Assembly: GCF_000012985.1 (NCBI RefSeq)
Contig: NC_007645.1
Coordinates: 6,306,001-6,370,000 of the forward strand
DNA: 64,000 bases
Direction of reading: 5' to 3'
Source: Hahella chejuensis KCTC 2396
GTDB taxonomy: Bacteria > Pseudomonadota > Gammaproteobacteria > Pseudomonadales > Oleiphilaceae
Shown: in pieces, positions 17,314 through 28,407 of the stretch
Layout of the letters: every line of letters starts with the position of its first letter
How positions within the stretch are numbered: position 1 is the stretch's first letter
Made by a program: the position numbers and the translations under genes
Notes under the pieces: generated by a model
What the model was told of the DNA's origin: nothing
The model's input: the letters and a program-made list of their open reading frames with translations, nothing else
Database searches by the model: none

Positions 17314-17970
17314 ATGTTGGACATACCGCAACTCCTCTCCCGAGTGAAACTGTTCCGTAAAAAGGCCGCTGTGCGCTGCGCCATGTGCTCAATGGGCGGC
17401 GTCGGCTCTACCGCTCTGGCGCGCCATATCGGCTCTATCTCCGATAAAACCATCCGCGAGCACGCCTATACGCCCGCTGTATATGACGATGAAGTCGACA
17501 TCCGGCTCGGTTACATGTTCGGCAATCCTTACGACGCGGTGCTCTCACTGTTTCGCCGCAATTATCAGGACATGCACGCAAAAGCCATGAACGTGAACAG
17601 CCCCACTCCGGCGCGTTCGCTGCGCGGCATGACGCTGGAAGAGTATTTGGAAAGAGGCGTGGATGAATTCAATATCGAGCGCCAGTTTGATAACTGGGTC
17701 AGTACTTTGTCCCCCAAACACCCGACTATCCTGGTCAAATACGAGAGCCTGGGATCGACCATCGACAAGGTGCTGGAGTTCTTCCAATGCGAGGAGCCGT
17801 TCGAGCTGAAACGCAGGAACTCCTCCTGGGTGGATCAGCCTTCACGCATCATTGAAGGGCTGCAGCTGATTTACGGCGATGTCGCCGCCAAGATAGACGC
17901 CATGCCGCCATTAAAGATATTACTGCCGGAAAGCGCTCACACCCAGACTCTGAACGCTGTCACCAGCTGA
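17314..17970 (+). CDS. Sulfotransferase-like protein
   Basis: This 218-residue soluble protein is the last gene of the plus-strand arm. Near residue 29 it has SMGGVGSTALARHI, which fits the 5'-phosphosulfate-binding loop of bacterial sulfotransferases. GYMFGNPYDAVLSLFRRNY at about residue 68 resembles the 3'-phosphate-binding motif, and VKYESLGSTIDKVLEFF resembles the usual later helix. A PAPS-making APS kinase opens the opposite arm, which strengthens the call. It would transfer sulfate from PAPS to a sugar of the glycan. The match is by motif only and the protein is shorter than many family members, so another P-loop role remains possible. Confidence 0.6.
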   Translation: MLDIPQLLSRVKLFRKKAAVRCAMCSMGGVGSTALARHIGSISDKTIREHAYTPAVYDDEVDIRLGYMFGNPYDAVLSLFRRNYQDMHAKAMNVNSPTPARSLRGMTLEEYLERGVDEFNIERQFDNWVSTLSPKHPTILVKYESLGSTIDKVLEFFQCEEPFELKRRNSSWVDQPSRIIEGLQLIYGDVAAKIDAMPPLKILLPESAHTQTLNAVTS

Positions 17971-17982
17971 TCCCCACACAAT

Positions 17983-18003
17983 CCCGGAGGCGACGCCTCC
18001 GGG
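17983..18003 (+). terminator. Hairpin downstream of the sulfotransferase gene
   Basis: A perfect nine-base GC-rich stem (17983-17991 with 17995-18003, loop GAC) begins 12 bases after the stop codon of the last glycan gene. Only two T residues follow, so it may stabilise the 3' end or act with Rho instead of being a strong intrinsic terminator. Confidence 0.5.
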
Positions 18004-18150
18004 TTGAGCGCCTACTTGATCGCATTGTTCGCACTGGAGTGAAAACCACCCATTTGCGGAGAAATATCCGTATTCAGTAGGTCCTGGTTCCAGACTTCGA
18101 TGTATTATTAATCAGGCAGTCAAATAGCTTCCTTCTATTTGTCTGCAACA

Positions 18151-18218
18151 ACAGGGCCTGCACATGTCAGGCCCTGTCTCCCGCGGCTTGCCGCCGCGCA
18201 GGCGCATCCATGCGCCTG
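18151..18218. repeat. Three adjacent inverted repeats
   Basis: Three hairpins follow one another: 18151-18160 with 18168-18177 (ten perfect pairs), 18182-18187 with 18193-18198, and 18199-18207 with 18210-18218 (nine perfect pairs). They are symmetrical, so either strand could use them. They resemble an intergenic palindromic repeat block; whether copies exist elsewhere in the genome cannot be seen. Confidence 0.6.
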
Positions 18219-18643
18219 GTTATTAACATGCCAATATCATTGCCATATTAATAATCTCGCCGCCATGAGGCCTGATCGCATCAGAACGACAGACCACTGA
18301 TAAGTTCGCAACAACATAGTTTATCCCATAACTTCAGCGCCGGACCTACCGACGAACATGCAATCCATCGCCCGCAACTACCTGAACACGGACATTTGGC
18401 GAGGGCATCATATAAGGACGAAACTGATCAAAAAAGAAACGATCTGTAAAAGCAGGGGGAATAGCGACAGCTGTAACCATATTCAAACAAACAGCAATAA
18501 ATTCATAAGGATATGTTGCAATAAGTGAGTCATAGTCTTCTTTTATAAAGACATGCAACGCTAAAATAGCCAATAAAAAGCATGTCTGTCGCCCAGCAAC
18601 AACGATGCTGCGAGAGGCCTCAAATCAGCAAAGGGAAGGCAAT

Positions 18644-19090
18644 ATGAAAAGCATAATAAAGCTGGCGCTGTCCATCGCCTTGAACGCCAGTATCCTGGGT
18701 TGCGCCACGTACTCTCAACCTGTCCGCTTTTACGACGCATCCTCTTGCGAGTACCGAATCACCAGTCTGCGGCAAGACATTCATACCTGTTACGGGGAAG
18801 CATTTCCGATCGAGTATGCGGTATTAGTCGCAGCGCAAAGCGACGATCAGATTTTTCGTGGGCAGTTGAAAACGTTGGCGGGCTTCGACTGGGAACATGA
18901 ACGCGCCATCCTCATTACCGCGCTAGCCAGCAAAGCGAATAACGACGGCTATCACACCGATGTGAAAACTGCTCAGGATGTATTGGGAGCCAGTCATTTC
19001 ATGATTCAACTGTATTCTCACGAAGGCGAATTACTCGCGGAATCCAATGAGCAGGTGGATTTAGGTTGGATTCGGGCTAATCAGAGGTAG
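18644..19090 (+). CDS. Small predicted lipoprotein of unknown function
   Basis: The product has 148 residues. I chose the ATG at 18644 because GGGAAGG (18633-18639) precedes it and because it gives a lipoprotein signal peptide, MKSIIKLALSIALNASILGC, with Cys20 as the lipidation site; an ATG at 18605 would add an unlikely leader. The mature part has no recognised domain. It has two further cysteines (near residues 34 and 45) that could form a disulfide, and a C-terminal alpha/beta-like section. It probably sits in the inner leaflet of the outer membrane. It stands alone and seems unrelated to the glycan locus. Confidence 0.75.
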   Translation: MKSIIKLALSIALNASILGCATYSQPVRFYDASSCEYRITSLRQDIHTCYGEAFPIEYAVLVAAQSDDQIFRGQLKTLAGFDWEHERAILITALASKANNDGYHTDVKTAQDVLGASHFMIQLYSHEGELLAESNEQVDLGWIRANQR

Positions 19091-19142
19091 AGGACGGCGA
19101 AGCGCTGGTCATCACCGCTTCGCCTTGAGATCGCGAACTGGA

Positions 19143-19508
19143 TTACCAGGGATAAGCCGCTTCTTTCACTTCCGGGGAGGGAGAAGAAGTGACTTTCAGC
19201 GCCAACGTCAGTTTCGCGGGAGCGCCGCCTTCGAGCACGATTTTACCTTCTGAAAAAGCGTCATCATCTTTACCGCGTTTACCGATGAGGACTTCTTCCG
19301 CGCCATTTTTGGACGCATGGTAAAGCGCTTCCTCCATATCGATCTGAAAGATTCGCCCCAGAATCGTTCGAGTGCCTCTTGCTCTCTCCCATACTTCCAA
19401 ACAGGGCGAAGGCTTGCCATTTTTGGAGCCCTCTTTAGTGATCAACTCGACTTGATATTCCGTGCCGGTCTCAAAGTCCTTTTTTGCGATATCCAATATT
19501 GTAGTCAT
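19143..19508 (-). CDS. Hypothetical protein, 121 residues
   Basis: A small soluble acidic protein with a good ribosome site (GGGAG six bases before the ATG). The first half looks like a beta-rich fold (TEYQVELITKEG, PCLEVWERARGTRTILGRIF) and the end is a lysine-rich tail containing SPSPEV. I recognise no family. It is flanked by the lipoprotein on the other strand and by ddl upstream on the same strand, with a 165-bp gap that holds nothing else I can name. Confidence 0.7.
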   Translation of the reverse strand: MTTILDIAKKDFETGTEYQVELITKEGSKNGKPSPCLEVWERARGTRTILGRIFQIDMEEALYHASKNGAEEVLIGKRGKDDDAFSEGKIVLEGGAPAKLTLALKVTSSPSPEVKEAAYPW

Positions 19509-19673
19509 ATCCTACTCCCTTGTTTCTGCTGTTAGTTTTTTTATACGCCGTTATGTCTTAACGGCCTGGCCCCAGCATTATGGCACAATATAACGATTGA
19601 TTTGGGCGCATGTCCCCTACCAAAGGCCCTCCGTCGCCTTCCAATCACTAACCTACAGGCAGAAACGAGGCGC

Positions 19674-20741
<1,068 letters not shown>

Positions 20742-20779
20742 TCACAGCGCTACGCCTTAAATATTCTTTAGCTTCCGAA

Positions 20780-21412
20780 TCAAAAAGGAATGTCGTCGTC
20801 AAAGTCGTCCATCGGCTCTGGCATGGGCGGCTTAGGTTGCTGAGGCTGTTGCGGGCGTTGTTGCGCCTGATTCGGAGCGGAGTAACCACCGCTTGACGCG
20901 CCGAAGTTATTGTTAGGGGCTCCGCCATAATTGTTGTTGGAAGAAGCGCCGCCATAATTACCGGCGGGCGCAGCGGCTGGAGCGCTGCCGTAACTGTCGC
21001 CGGAGGGAGCTGATTGTTGCCAGCCGTCATTGTAACCTTGCGAGTTATCCATACCACCGCCGCCACTGCGGCTGTCGAGCATCTGCATCTGACCTTGCAT
21101 ATCTACAACAATCTCAGTGCTGTAGCGATCCTGCCCAGACTGATCCTGCCACTTACGGGTTTGCAGACGACCTTCAATATATACTTTGGAGCCTTTTCTC
21201 AGATACTGAGCGGCGATCTCCGCCAACTTACCGAACAGCACAACCCGGTGCCATTCCGTACGGGGAACCAGCTGTCCCGTCTGCTTGTCTTTATAACTCT
21301 CGTCAGTCGCCAACCTCAGGTTGGAAATCGCGCTGCCGGAGGGGGTATAACGTGTTTCCGGATCGCTACCCAAATTACCAATTAGAATTACTTTATTTAC
21401 ACCACGCGCCAT
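20780..21412 (-). CDS. ssb: Single-stranded DNA-binding protein
   Basis: SSB coats single-stranded DNA in replication, recombination and repair. The N-terminal OB fold covers about residues 1-110 ([38 protein letters not shown]). A low-complexity linker rich in Gly, Asn, Gln and Pro follows, and the acidic tail ends in DDFDDDIPF, the partner-docking tip. The ATG at 21412 has GGAG seven bases upstream and gives the usual start MARGVNK; total length 210 residues. It lies 15 bp after the MFS transporter gene and near uvrA, an arrangement also found in Pseudomonas. Confidence 0.97.
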   Translation of the reverse strand: MARGVNKVILIGNLGSDPETRYTPSGSAISNLRLATDESYKDKQTGQLVPRTEWHRVVLFGKLAEIAAQYLRKGSKVYIEGRLQTRKWQDQSGQDRYSTEIVVDMQGQMQMLDSRSGGGGMDNSQGYNDGWQQSAPSGDSYGSAPAAAPAGNYGGASSNNNYGGAPNNNFGASSGGYSAPNQAQQRPQQPQQPKPPMPEPMDDFDDDIPF

Positions 21413-21427
21413 ATCGCTCTCCAAACG

Positions 21428-22810
21428 TTATCCCTCAACCTGGGCGGTGAGAGGGTAATTTATCAGCGCTTTCTCATCAAAGCGCTGTCTATCAATTTTC
21501 AAGTACGCCAAGTGCTCTTCGATCACCAACGTGACGTCTTCAACACCATGAATTTGCGTCAGTTCCTGCGCTATCTTATCCGCTGCGTCCACATTGAACG
21601 GCTGCAACGGCAGCACATAACTCGCTGTATAGGGAGGATCAGGCATGAACAGGGACACTCCGCCCCATACTACCGCCATCACTGTACAAAGACCATACAC
21701 TCCCATCAAACCAAACTTCTGGTAAGCCAGTCCACCTAGGACGCCCCCTAGAAAGGCCCCGAAAAACTGGGAGCTGGAGTACACGCCCATTGCCGTACCT
21801 CGCATGCCGGCAGGGGCGACTTTACTGACCAGTGAAGGTAAAGTCGCTTCTAAGAAGTTGAAAGCCAAGAAGAAGCCGAACACAGCCAGGGTAAACCCGA
21901 TAAAGTCGTTCACTCCTTTCATCACAATCATGAGTGCGACCGCCATTAACCAGACCGCTCCAGTGAAAACCTGCCGCAGAAGTCGTTTCTTTTCACCAAT
22001 GATGATCAGCGGAATCATAAATACAAAAGCTGCGCCCATCACCGCCAAGTAAAACCAGCCGTGCCGATCTGCAACCATATTAAATTTATCCGCCAATGTA
22101 ACCGGCATTGCGACGAACATCGCCGTCAAAATCATGTGGAGCGAGAATATTCCCCAGTTCAGACGCATTAACTCTTTATGCTGGAAGACATTTCTCAACG
22201 CCGAGCGGAGCACTATTGTTTCCAAGTTACGCCGCTGTTGTAACGGGGTCGGCACTTTATACAACAAAATCATTCCTGACAACGCCATACAGGCCGTCGC
22301 CCAAAACAGCCCGGCCAATCCCGCGAAGCCTGAAATAAGCGGCCCTAAAACCAGCGCCAACGCGAAGGACAAGCCAATCGTCATCCCCACGGACGCCATG
22401 GCTTTGGTGCGATTCTCTTCCTGCGTCAGGTCACTGAGCAGCGCCATCAAAACACTGGCGATCGCCCCTGCTCCTTGCAACAGGCGCCCAAAGATAACGC
22501 CATAAATATTATCGCTTAATGCTGCAACGACGCTGCCAAGACAGAACACACCCAAACCGATAAATATTAACTTCTTGCGGCCAAAACGATCGGACAACGC
22601 CCCAAAAGGCACCTGCATCACAGCCTGACTCAAGCCATATACGCCTATGGCGAGGCCAAGCAGTGCGGGCGTTGCGCCCTCAAGCTCTCTCCCCAACACC
22701 ATGAAAACCGGCAGCACCATAAACAACCCAAGCATTCGCATGGCGTACAGCGAAGCCAGCGCGGAGACAGCGCGGCGCTCCTGGGGCATAAACCTCTGCG
22801 TCTTTTGCAT
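21428..22810 (-). CDS. MFS transporter with C-terminal YAM-like domain (YajR type)
   Basis: This 460-residue protein has 12 predicted membrane helices. It carries the MFS motif A region QVPFGALSDRFGRKKLIF between helices 2 and 3, and GAIASVLMALLSDLTQEENR in the fourth to fifth helix area. After the last helix there is a cytoplasmic domain of about 65 residues (FNVDAADKIAQELTQIHGV to the end) that fits the ferredoxin-like YAM domain of E. coli YajR in position and length. The substrate is unknown; YajR is a proton-driven exporter. It is divergent from uvrA and co-transcribed with ssb. Confidence 0.88.
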   Translation of the reverse strand: MQKTQRFMPQERRAVSALASLYAMRMLGLFMVLPVFMVLGRELEGATPALLGLAIGVYGLSQAVMQVPFGALSDRFGRKKLIFIGLGVFCLGSVVAALSDNIYGVIFGRLLQGAGAIASVLMALLSDLTQEENRTKAMASVGMTIGLSFALALVLGPLISGFAGLAGLFWATACMALSGMILLYKVPTPLQQRRNLETIVLRSALRNVFQHKELMRLNWGIFSLHMILTAMFVAMPVTLADKFNMVADRHGWFYLAVMGAAFVFMIPLIIIGEKKRLLRQVFTGAVWLMAVALMIVMKGVNDFIGFTLAVFGFFLAFNFLEATLPSLVSKVAPAGMRGTAMGVYSSSQFFGAFLGGVLGGLAYQKFGLMGVYGLCTVMAVVWGGVSLFMPDPPYTASYVLPLQPFNVDAADKIAQELTQIHGVEDVTLVIEEHLAYLKIDRQRFDEKALINYPLTAQVEG

Positions 22811-22888
22811 TTAACTACCGTACCAGTCCATCAAAAAGCGCATATTGTAGCATTTGACCAGCCACTTATTAATCGATTCGCAGTGGCT

Positions 22889-22918
22889 TTGCCCATCCTG
22901 TTTCCGTACTTATATAAT
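22889..22918 (+). promoter_or_regulatory. Sigma-70 promoter for uvrA
   Basis: TTGCCC at 22889-22894 and a perfect TATAAT at 22913-22918 are spaced by 18 bases, about 35 bases before the uvrA start codon. I looked for a LexA box (CTGT-N8-ACAG) here and did not find a convincing one. Confidence 0.65.
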
Positions 22919-22953
22919 GACCGGCTGTAAATTCCGGAGGTGAAAAGAATTTT

Positions 22954-25779
22954 ATGGACACGATCCAAGTCCGCGGAGCCCGAACCCACAATCTTAAGAA
23001 TGTCGACCTGGACTTGCCGAGAGACAAGCTCATCGTCATTACCGGGCTGTCAGGCTCAGGCAAGTCATCCCTGGCTTTCGATACGCTCTACGCGGAAGGC
23101 CAGCGGCGCTATGTGGAGTCACTATCCACTTACGCCAGACAGTTCCTGTCCATGATGGAGAAGCCGGACGTTGACCACATAGAAGGTCTCTCCCCCGCTA
23201 TTTCCATCGAACAGAAATCCACCTCCCACAACCCTCGCTCCACTGTCGGCACCATTACTGAAATTTACGATTACCTGCGTCTGCTATATGCACGCGCCGG
23301 CGAACCTCGCTGCCCGGATCACGACATCGTTCTCGAAGCCCAGACAGTCAGCCAGATGGTGGACCGTATCCTGGAGTTGCCTCAAGACAGTAAATGGATG
23401 TTGCTGGCTCCTGTAATACGCAATCGCAAGGGCGAACATCTGCACGTGATTGAAGGCCTTCGAGCGCAGGGCTTCATTCGAGCGCGCATCGACGGCATCG
23501 TGACAGATCTCGACGACATTCCCCAACTGGATAAAAAGCGCAAGCATACAATTGAGGTCGTCGTCGACCGACTTAAAATTCGTGAAGACATCCAAACCCG
23601 CTTGGCGGAGTCCCTCGAAACCTGCATTGAGCTGGCGGAAGGTGTAGTCATCGCAGCACCAATGGATGGTGACGGAGAAGAGCTTATCTTTTCGGCGTTA
23701 TTCGCCTGTCCCGAGTGCGGCTATAGCGTCAGCGAGCTGGAGCCAAGAGTATTTTCCTTCAACAATCCCGCCGGCGCGTGCCCCAGCTGCGACGGTCTCG
23801 GAGTGAAGCAGTATTTCGATCCTGACAAGCTGGTGGAGCGTCCAGAGCTGACGTTGGCGGAGGGAGCGATCAAAGGATGGGACAGACGCAGCGTATTCTA
23901 CTTTCAAATGCTGACCAGCCTAGCCGAGCATTATGATGTCGACATAGAAACGCCTTTTGAAGCACTTCCCGAGTCGTTTCGAAATGCGCTTTTAAAAGGC
24001 AGTGGACGAACGGACATCAAGTTCAAATATGTAAATAGCCGCGGAGACATTGTCTTCAGAGAGCACCCATTCGAAGGCATATTGCCGAATATTGAGCGCC
24101 GTTACCGGGAAACGGACTCACAAATGGTGCGCGACGAGTTGTCTAAGTTCCTTACTCAAAAGTCCTGCCCAGATTGCCACGGCAGCCGATTGAAGCGCTC
24201 TTCTCGTCATGTGTTTATCGACAATAAGAGCCTGCCTGACACCTCGCACATGGCCATTGGCGACGCCAGTAACTTCTTTCATCACTTGTCGCTGCCGGGT
24301 CGTAAAGGTGAAATTGCGGCGAAAATCGTTAAAGAAATTCAGCTACGCCTTCAGTTTCTCGTTAACGTTGGTTTGGACTACCTCACCTTGGATCGCAGCG
24401 CGGAAACGCTTTCCGGTGGCGAAGCCCAACGTATCAGATTGGCCAGTCAGATCGGCGCAGGCCTCGTAGGAGTGATGTATGTTCTTGATGAACCATCCAT
24501 TGGTCTCCATCAAAGAGATAACGACCGCTTACTGGCCACACTGACGCATCTGAGAGATCTCGGCAACACTGTCATCGTGGTTGAGCATGACGAAGACGCC
24601 ATTCGTATGGCGGACTATGTCGTGGATATTGGTCCCGGCGCGGGAGTTCATGGCGGAGAAATCGTTGCGCACGGCTCTCCTGAACAGGTCATGGCTAGTG
24701 ATAAATCCATCACAGGTCAATACCTCAAGGGAACGCGATGTATTGCGATACCAGAACAAAGAGTCCAGCCGGACCCAGACAAGCAACTGATCATTAGCGG
24801 GGCCACCGGGAATAACCTGCAGTCGGTCACGCTAAAAGTTCCTGTCGGACTGTTTACCTGCATCACTGGTGTATCAGGGTCAGGTAAGTCCACATTGATC
24901 AATAGCACTCTGTATCCAATCGCCGCCACCAAACTTAATATGGCGACCACTCTAACCGCCGAGCCTTATGAGTCAATAGAAGGTCTGGATCACTTCGATA
25001 AAGTTATAGATATCGACCAAAGCCCAATAGGACGCACTCCAAGATCCAACCCTGCTACCTATACAGGCATATTCACTCCAATTAGAGAGCTTTTCGCAGC
25101 GACTCAAGAAGCAAGGTCTCGCGGTTACAAACCGGGAAGATTCAGCTTTAACGTACGTGGAGGGCGCTGTGAAGCCTGTCAGGGAGACGGAGTCATCAAA
25201 GTTGAAATGCACTTTTTGCCTGACCTGTATGTCCCCTGCGATGTATGTAAAGGGAAACGCTATAATCGTGAAACTCTTGAAGTCACCTACAAAGGCAAGT
25301 CCATACATGACGTGCTGGAAATGACAGTAGAAGACGCTCGAGAATTTTTCGACGCCATCCCAGCAATCGCCAAAAAGCTGCAAACGTTGATTGACGTGGG
25401 CCTCTCCTATATCGGCCTTGGCCAGAGCGCGGTCACTTTGTCGGGGGGCGAAGCCCAGCGCGTTAAGCTATCTCGTGAGTTATCCAAGAGAGATACGGGT
25501 AAAACCTTGTACATTCTTGACGAACCCACCACAGGCCTGCATTTCTTTGATATTGATCAGCTACTTAAGGTATTGCATCGTCTGCGTGATCATGGAAATA
25601 CGATTGTTGTCATTGAACATAACCTTGATGTCATTAAAACAGCGGACTGGATCATCGACCTGGGCCCAGAAGGCGGAAGCCGGGGCGGATTGATTATTGC
25701 CGAGGGTGCGCCTGAAACCGTAAAAGACAATGAGAAGTCTCATACCGCTCATTTCTTGAAACGCATTCTGGAAAGTTAG
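22954..25779 (+). CDS. uvrA: Excinuclease ABC subunit A
   Basis: This 941-residue damage-recognition ATPase of nucleotide excision repair loads UvrB onto lesions. Two ABC modules are clear: Walker [13 protein letters not shown] near residue 31 and [12 protein letters not shown] near 640, and two LSGGEAQR signatures near 488 and 830. Zinc-binding cysteine sets are present in each half ([13 protein letters not shown] with [14 protein letters not shown] with CDVCKGKR). GGAGG at 22936-22940 is 13 bases before the ATG, a long spacing. Its position beside rplQ in convergent orientation is as in pseudomonads. Confidence 0.98.
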   Translation: MDTIQVRGARTHNLKNVDLDLPRDKLIVITGLSGSGKSSLAFDTLYAEGQRRYVESLSTYARQFLSMMEKPDVDHIEGLSPAISIEQKSTSHNPRSTVGTITEIYDYLRLLYARAGEPRCPDHDIVLEAQTVSQMVDRILELPQDSKWMLLAPVIRNRKGEHLHVIEGLRAQGFIRARIDGIVTDLDDIPQLDKKRKHTIEVVVDRLKIREDIQTRLAESLETCIELAEGVVIAAPMDGDGEELIFSALFACPECGYSVSELEPRVFSFNNPAGACPSCDGLGVKQYFDPDKLVERPELTLAEGAIKGWDRRSVFYFQMLTSLAEHYDVDIETPFEALPESFRNALLKGSGRTDIKFKYVNSRGDIVFREHPFEGILPNIERRYRETDSQMVRDELSKFLTQKSCPDCHGSRLKRSSRHVFIDNKSLPDTSHMAIGDASNFFHHLSLPGRKGEIAAKIVKEIQLRLQFLVNVGLDYLTLDRSAETLSGGEAQRIRLASQIGAGLVGVMYVLDEPSIGLHQRDNDRLLATLTHLRDLGNTVIVVEHDEDAIRMADYVVDIGPGAGVHGGEIVAHGSPEQVMASDKSITGQYLKGTRCIAIPEQRVQPDPDKQLIISGATGNNLQSVTLKVPVGLFTCITGVSGSGKSTLINSTLYPIAATKLNMATTLTAEPYESIEGLDHFDKVIDIDQSPIGRTPRSNPATYTGIFTPIRELFAATQEARSRGYKPGRFSFNVRGGRCEACQGDGVIKVEMHFLPDLYVPCDVCKGKRYNRETLEVTYKGKSIHDVLEMTVEDAREFFDAIPAIAKKLQTLIDVGLSYIGLGQSAVTLSGGEAQRVKLSRELSKRDTGKTLYILDEPTTGLHFFDIDQLLKVLHRLRDHGNTIVVIEHNLDVIKTADWIIDLGPEGGSRGGLIIAEGAPETVKDNEKSHTAHFLKRILES

Positions 25780-25860
25780 CTACCTAGCAGAGAATGTCAG
25801 GGAGTAGCGATAAATCAAAGCTCCCTGATCTAAGAAAATGCCTGCATTTGATTCAGGCAT

Positions 25861-25887
25861 AAAAAAAGCCGCTAAAAGCGGCTTTTT
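25861..25887. terminator. Bidirectional terminator between uvrA and rplQ
   Basis: An 11-base perfect stem (25863-25873 with 25877-25887, loop AAA) is flanked by A and T tracts on both sides, so it can terminate uvrA on the plus strand and the alpha operon on the minus strand. Two weaker hairpins precede it: 25799-25805 pairing with CTCCCTG near 25822, and the ATGCCTG/CAGGCAT pair near 25838-25860. Confidence 0.9.
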
Positions 25888-25903
25888 AATATCCGAGAAG
25901 AAC

Positions 25904-26293
25904 TTACTCTTCGTTGTCGCCTTCGGCTTCAACTACCGGACGGTCCACTAGCTCAACAAAAGCCATTGGAGCGCTATCGCCCGGTCTCAGACCACACTTG
26001 AGAATACGCAGATAACCACCAGGGCGATCTTTGTAACGAGGACCAATCTCTTCGAACAGCTTGGTCACAGCATCTCTGCTTCTCAGACGGGAGAAAGCAA
26101 GACGGCGGTTTGCAACAGAATCACTTTTAGCCAAAGTGATCAGCGGCTCAGCCACTCTTCTCAGTTCTTTCGCTTTGGGCACCGTGGTTTTGATCAGCTC
26201 ATGCTCTACCAACGATGCCGCCATATTCCGGAACATCGACTTGCGATGCGCGCTAGTCCGGTTAAATTTACGACCACTTTTACGATGACGCAT
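25904..26293 (-). CDS. rplQ: 50S ribosomal protein L17
   Basis: This 129-residue protein is the last gene of the alpha operon. The start [20 protein letters not shown] and the [18 protein letters not shown] segment near residue 35-50 are diagnostic of bL17. It has an acidic C-terminal tail ([10 protein letters not shown]). L17 binds 23S rRNA near the exit-tunnel side of the large subunit. The gene follows rpoA by 34 bp and is ended by the bidirectional terminator at 25861. Confidence 0.98.
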   Translation of the reverse strand: MRHRKSGRKFNRTSAHRKSMFRNMAASLVEHELIKTTVPKAKELRRVAEPLITLAKSDSVANRRLAFSRLRSRDAVTKLFEEIGPRYKDRPGGYLRILKCGLRPGDSAPMAFVELVDRPVVEAEGDNEE

Positions 26294-26327
26294 CTTCTTT
26301 ATCCTTCAACTACACTGTTGGCGCGCA

Positions 26328-27332
26328 TTAGCCGCCTAATACCCGATCATCGCCCCGAATGCTGGCGGGAGGCCAGTTTTCAAGACGCATACCTAAAGAC
26401 AAGCCGCGTGAAGCAAGCACGTCTTTAATTTCGGTTAATGATTTCTTTCCCAGGTTAGGAGTCTTCAGAAGCTCCACCTCAGTGCGTTGAATGAGATCAC
26501 CGATATAGTAGATGTTCTCAGCTTTTAAGCAGTTCGCTGAACGCACAGTCAGTTCTAAATCATCAACCGGCCGCAGAAGAATCGGATCGATCTCTTCTTG
26601 CTCTTCAACTTTTTCTGGCTCATTTTGCTGATCAAAATCTACAAAGACAGCAAGCTGCTGTTGCAGAATTGTCGCCGCCCTACGGATTGCTTCCTCAGGG
26701 TCAATCGTTCCGTTTGTTTCCAAGTCGATAACCAACTTGTCCAAATCGGTACGCTGCTCAACCCGAGCGCTTTCAACGTTATAAGCAACACGGAGCACTG
26801 GGCTGAAAGAGGAGTCAAGCTGCAATCTTCCAATTGCTCTTGTCTCATCATCAGCTGAGTTCCGTTGATCCGCAGGCTCATAACCACGCCCACGAGCCAC
26901 TTTCAGTTTCATCTTAACGTCGCCATTTGAGTTAAGGTTGCAAATAACCATATCTGGATTTGCAATCTCAACATCATGATCAAGCTGGATATCGCTAGCC
27001 AGTACTGGCCCAGCGCCCTTCTTGTTCAGGGACAACGTTGCTTCATCGCGGTTGTGCATCTTGATGGCGAGATTCTTCAAGTTCAGAAGAATCTCAATCA
27101 CATCTTCCTGCACACCTTCAACGGTGCTGTACTCGTGAAGAACGCCGTCGATCTCAACTTCGACGACAGCGCAACCCGGCATTGAAGACAGCAAAATGCG
27201 GCGTAATGCACTTCCTAAAGTATGCCCGAAACCGCGTTCGAGCGGCTCCAGGGTCACCTTTGCGTGAGTCGCATTGATTTGATTCACCTCGATAGTACGA
27301 GGTGTAAGAAATTCGTTTAATGAACGCTGCAT
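26328..27332 (-). CDS. rpoA: RNA polymerase alpha subunit
   Basis: This 334-residue protein has the dimerisation N-terminal domain to about residue 230 ([20 protein letters not shown] is the conserved block). An acidic linker ([13 protein letters not shown]) leads to the C-terminal domain with [20 protein letters not shown] and [19 protein letters not shown], which contacts UP elements and activators. It nucleates polymerase assembly with RpoB and RpoC, encoded about 20 kb upstream on the same strand. It lies between rpsD and rplQ in the standard order. Confidence 0.99.
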   Translation of the reverse strand: MQRSLNEFLTPRTIEVNQINATHAKVTLEPLERGFGHTLGSALRRILLSSMPGCAVVEVEIDGVLHEYSTVEGVQEDVIEILLNLKNLAIKMHNRDEATLSLNKKGAGPVLASDIQLDHDVEIANPDMVICNLNSNGDVKMKLKVARGRGYEPADQRNSADDETRAIGRLQLDSSFSPVLRVAYNVESARVEQRTDLDKLVIDLETNGTIDPEEAIRRAATILQQQLAVFVDFDQQNEPEKVEEQEEIDPILLRPVDDLELTVRSANCLKAENIYYIGDLIQRTEVELLKTPNLGKKSLTEIKDVLASRGLSLGMRLENWPPASIRGDDRVLGG

Positions 27333-27365
27333 AGACGCCCCTACTGGCTAAATTAGTTGCTGGCC

Positions 27366-27986
27366 TTACTTAGAGTAGAGCTCCACAATCAGGTTTTCGT
27401 TAATATCTGGAGACAGATCAGTACGTTCAGGAACTGACTTGAAGGTTCCAGACATCTTCGCAGCATCAACTTCAATCCACTCCAGAGTTGCGCGTTGTGC
27501 GGCTAACTCGAGTGAGCCTTTAATGCGAAGCTGATTCTTTGATTTCTCGCGAATGCTTACTACATCGCCAGGCTTGACCTGATAGGACGGAATATTTACA
27601 GCCTTACCATTTACCAGAATCGCCTTGTGTGACACCAGCTGACGGGCTTCGGAGCGGGTGGAGCCGAATCCCATGCGGTATACAACATTATCCAGACGAC
27701 GCTCTAACAATTGGAGCAAGTTCTCGCCTGTAGCGCCTTTAATACGGGCTGCTTCTTTGTAGTAGTTACGGAATTGCTTTTCCAAAACTCCGTACATACG
27801 ACGTACTTTTTGCTTCTCACGCAACTGTAGACCATAGTCGGAAAGACGACCACGACGCTGGCCATGTTGCCCAGGAGCAGTCTCCATGTTGCACTTGCTG
27901 TCAAGTGCGCGAGCTCCGCTCTTCAAAAACAGGTCTGTGCCTTCACGGCGAGACAATTTACATTTCGGTCCGATATAACGAGCCAT
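27366..27986 (-). CDS. rpsD: 30S ribosomal protein S4
   Basis: This 206-residue protein has the start [16 protein letters not shown] and an S4 RNA-binding domain at about residues 96-160 ([39 protein letters not shown]). Only isolated cysteines occur in the N-terminal part, so this is the zinc-free form. S4 is a primary 16S rRNA binder and in enteric bacteria represses the alpha operon by binding the rpsM leader; similar control here is an inference. Confidence 0.99.
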   Translation of the reverse strand: MARYIGPKCKLSRREGTDLFLKSGARALDSKCNMETAPGQHGQRRGRLSDYGLQLREKQKVRRMYGVLEKQFRNYYKEAARIKGATGENLLQLLERRLDNVVYRMGFGSTRSEARQLVSHKAILVNGKAVNIPSYQVKPGDVVSIREKSKNQLRIKGSLELAAQRATLEWIEVDAAKMSGTFKSVPERTDLSPDINENLIVELYSK

Positions 27987-28001
27987 TAGACTTCTTCCTC
28001 T

Positions 28002-28391
28002 TTAAACTCGACGCTTTTTGGGAGGACGGCATCCGTTATGTGGGATCGGAGTAACATCAGTGATGTTAGTGATCTTATACCCACATGCGTTCAATGCACG
28101 AATTGCGGACTCGCGACCGGGTCCAGGTCCTTTAACCAAAACATCTAGGTTTTTTAGGCCGTATTCAGCAGCCGCATTACCGGCTCTTTCAGCTGCTACC
28201 TGCGCAGCAAAAGGTGTGCTCTTTCTGGAACCACGGAATCCGGAACCACCAGAAGTCGCCCAGCTAAGTGCGTTCCCCTGACGATCGGTAATGGTTACGA
28301 TAGTGTTGTTGAATGAGGCGTGGATATGCGCTACGCCGTCAACAACGGTCTTTTTCACCTTCTTACGGGTACGTGTACCTGGTTTTGCCAT
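28002..28391 (-). CDS. rpsK: 30S ribosomal protein S11
   Basis: This 129-residue platform protein has a basic N-terminal tail ([15 protein letters not shown]), [20 protein letters not shown] and the end [18 protein letters not shown], all typical of uS11. It lies near the mRNA exit region and contacts S18 and the 3' end of 16S rRNA. It sits 15 bp from rpsD and 16 bp from rpsM within the alpha operon. Confidence 0.99.
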   Translation of the reverse strand: MAKPGTRTRKKVKKTVVDGVAHIHASFNNTIVTITDRQGNALSWATSGGSGFRGSRKSTPFAAQVAAERAGNAAAEYGLKNLDVLVKGPGPGRESAIRALNACGYKITNITDVTPIPHNGCRPPKKRRV

Positions 28392-28407
28392 GCTCTATTC
28401 CTGATAC

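Larger units (their letters stand above)
17971..18643. other. Gap after the glycan locus with several hairpins
   Basis: This 673-bp stretch holds no convincing gene. It contains a GC-rich hairpin at 17983-18003 just after the sulfotransferase gene and three further hairpins at 18151-18218, both listed separately. A minus-strand open frame at 18346-18573 (75 codons, TTG start) has protein-like composition but no ribosome site or known motif. The rest is A+T-rich. Confidence 0.5.

Noticed and set aside
22811..22953. LexA (SOS) box between the MFS gene and uvrA
   Set aside because: CTGT motifs are present but no ACAG follows at the required eight-base spacing.
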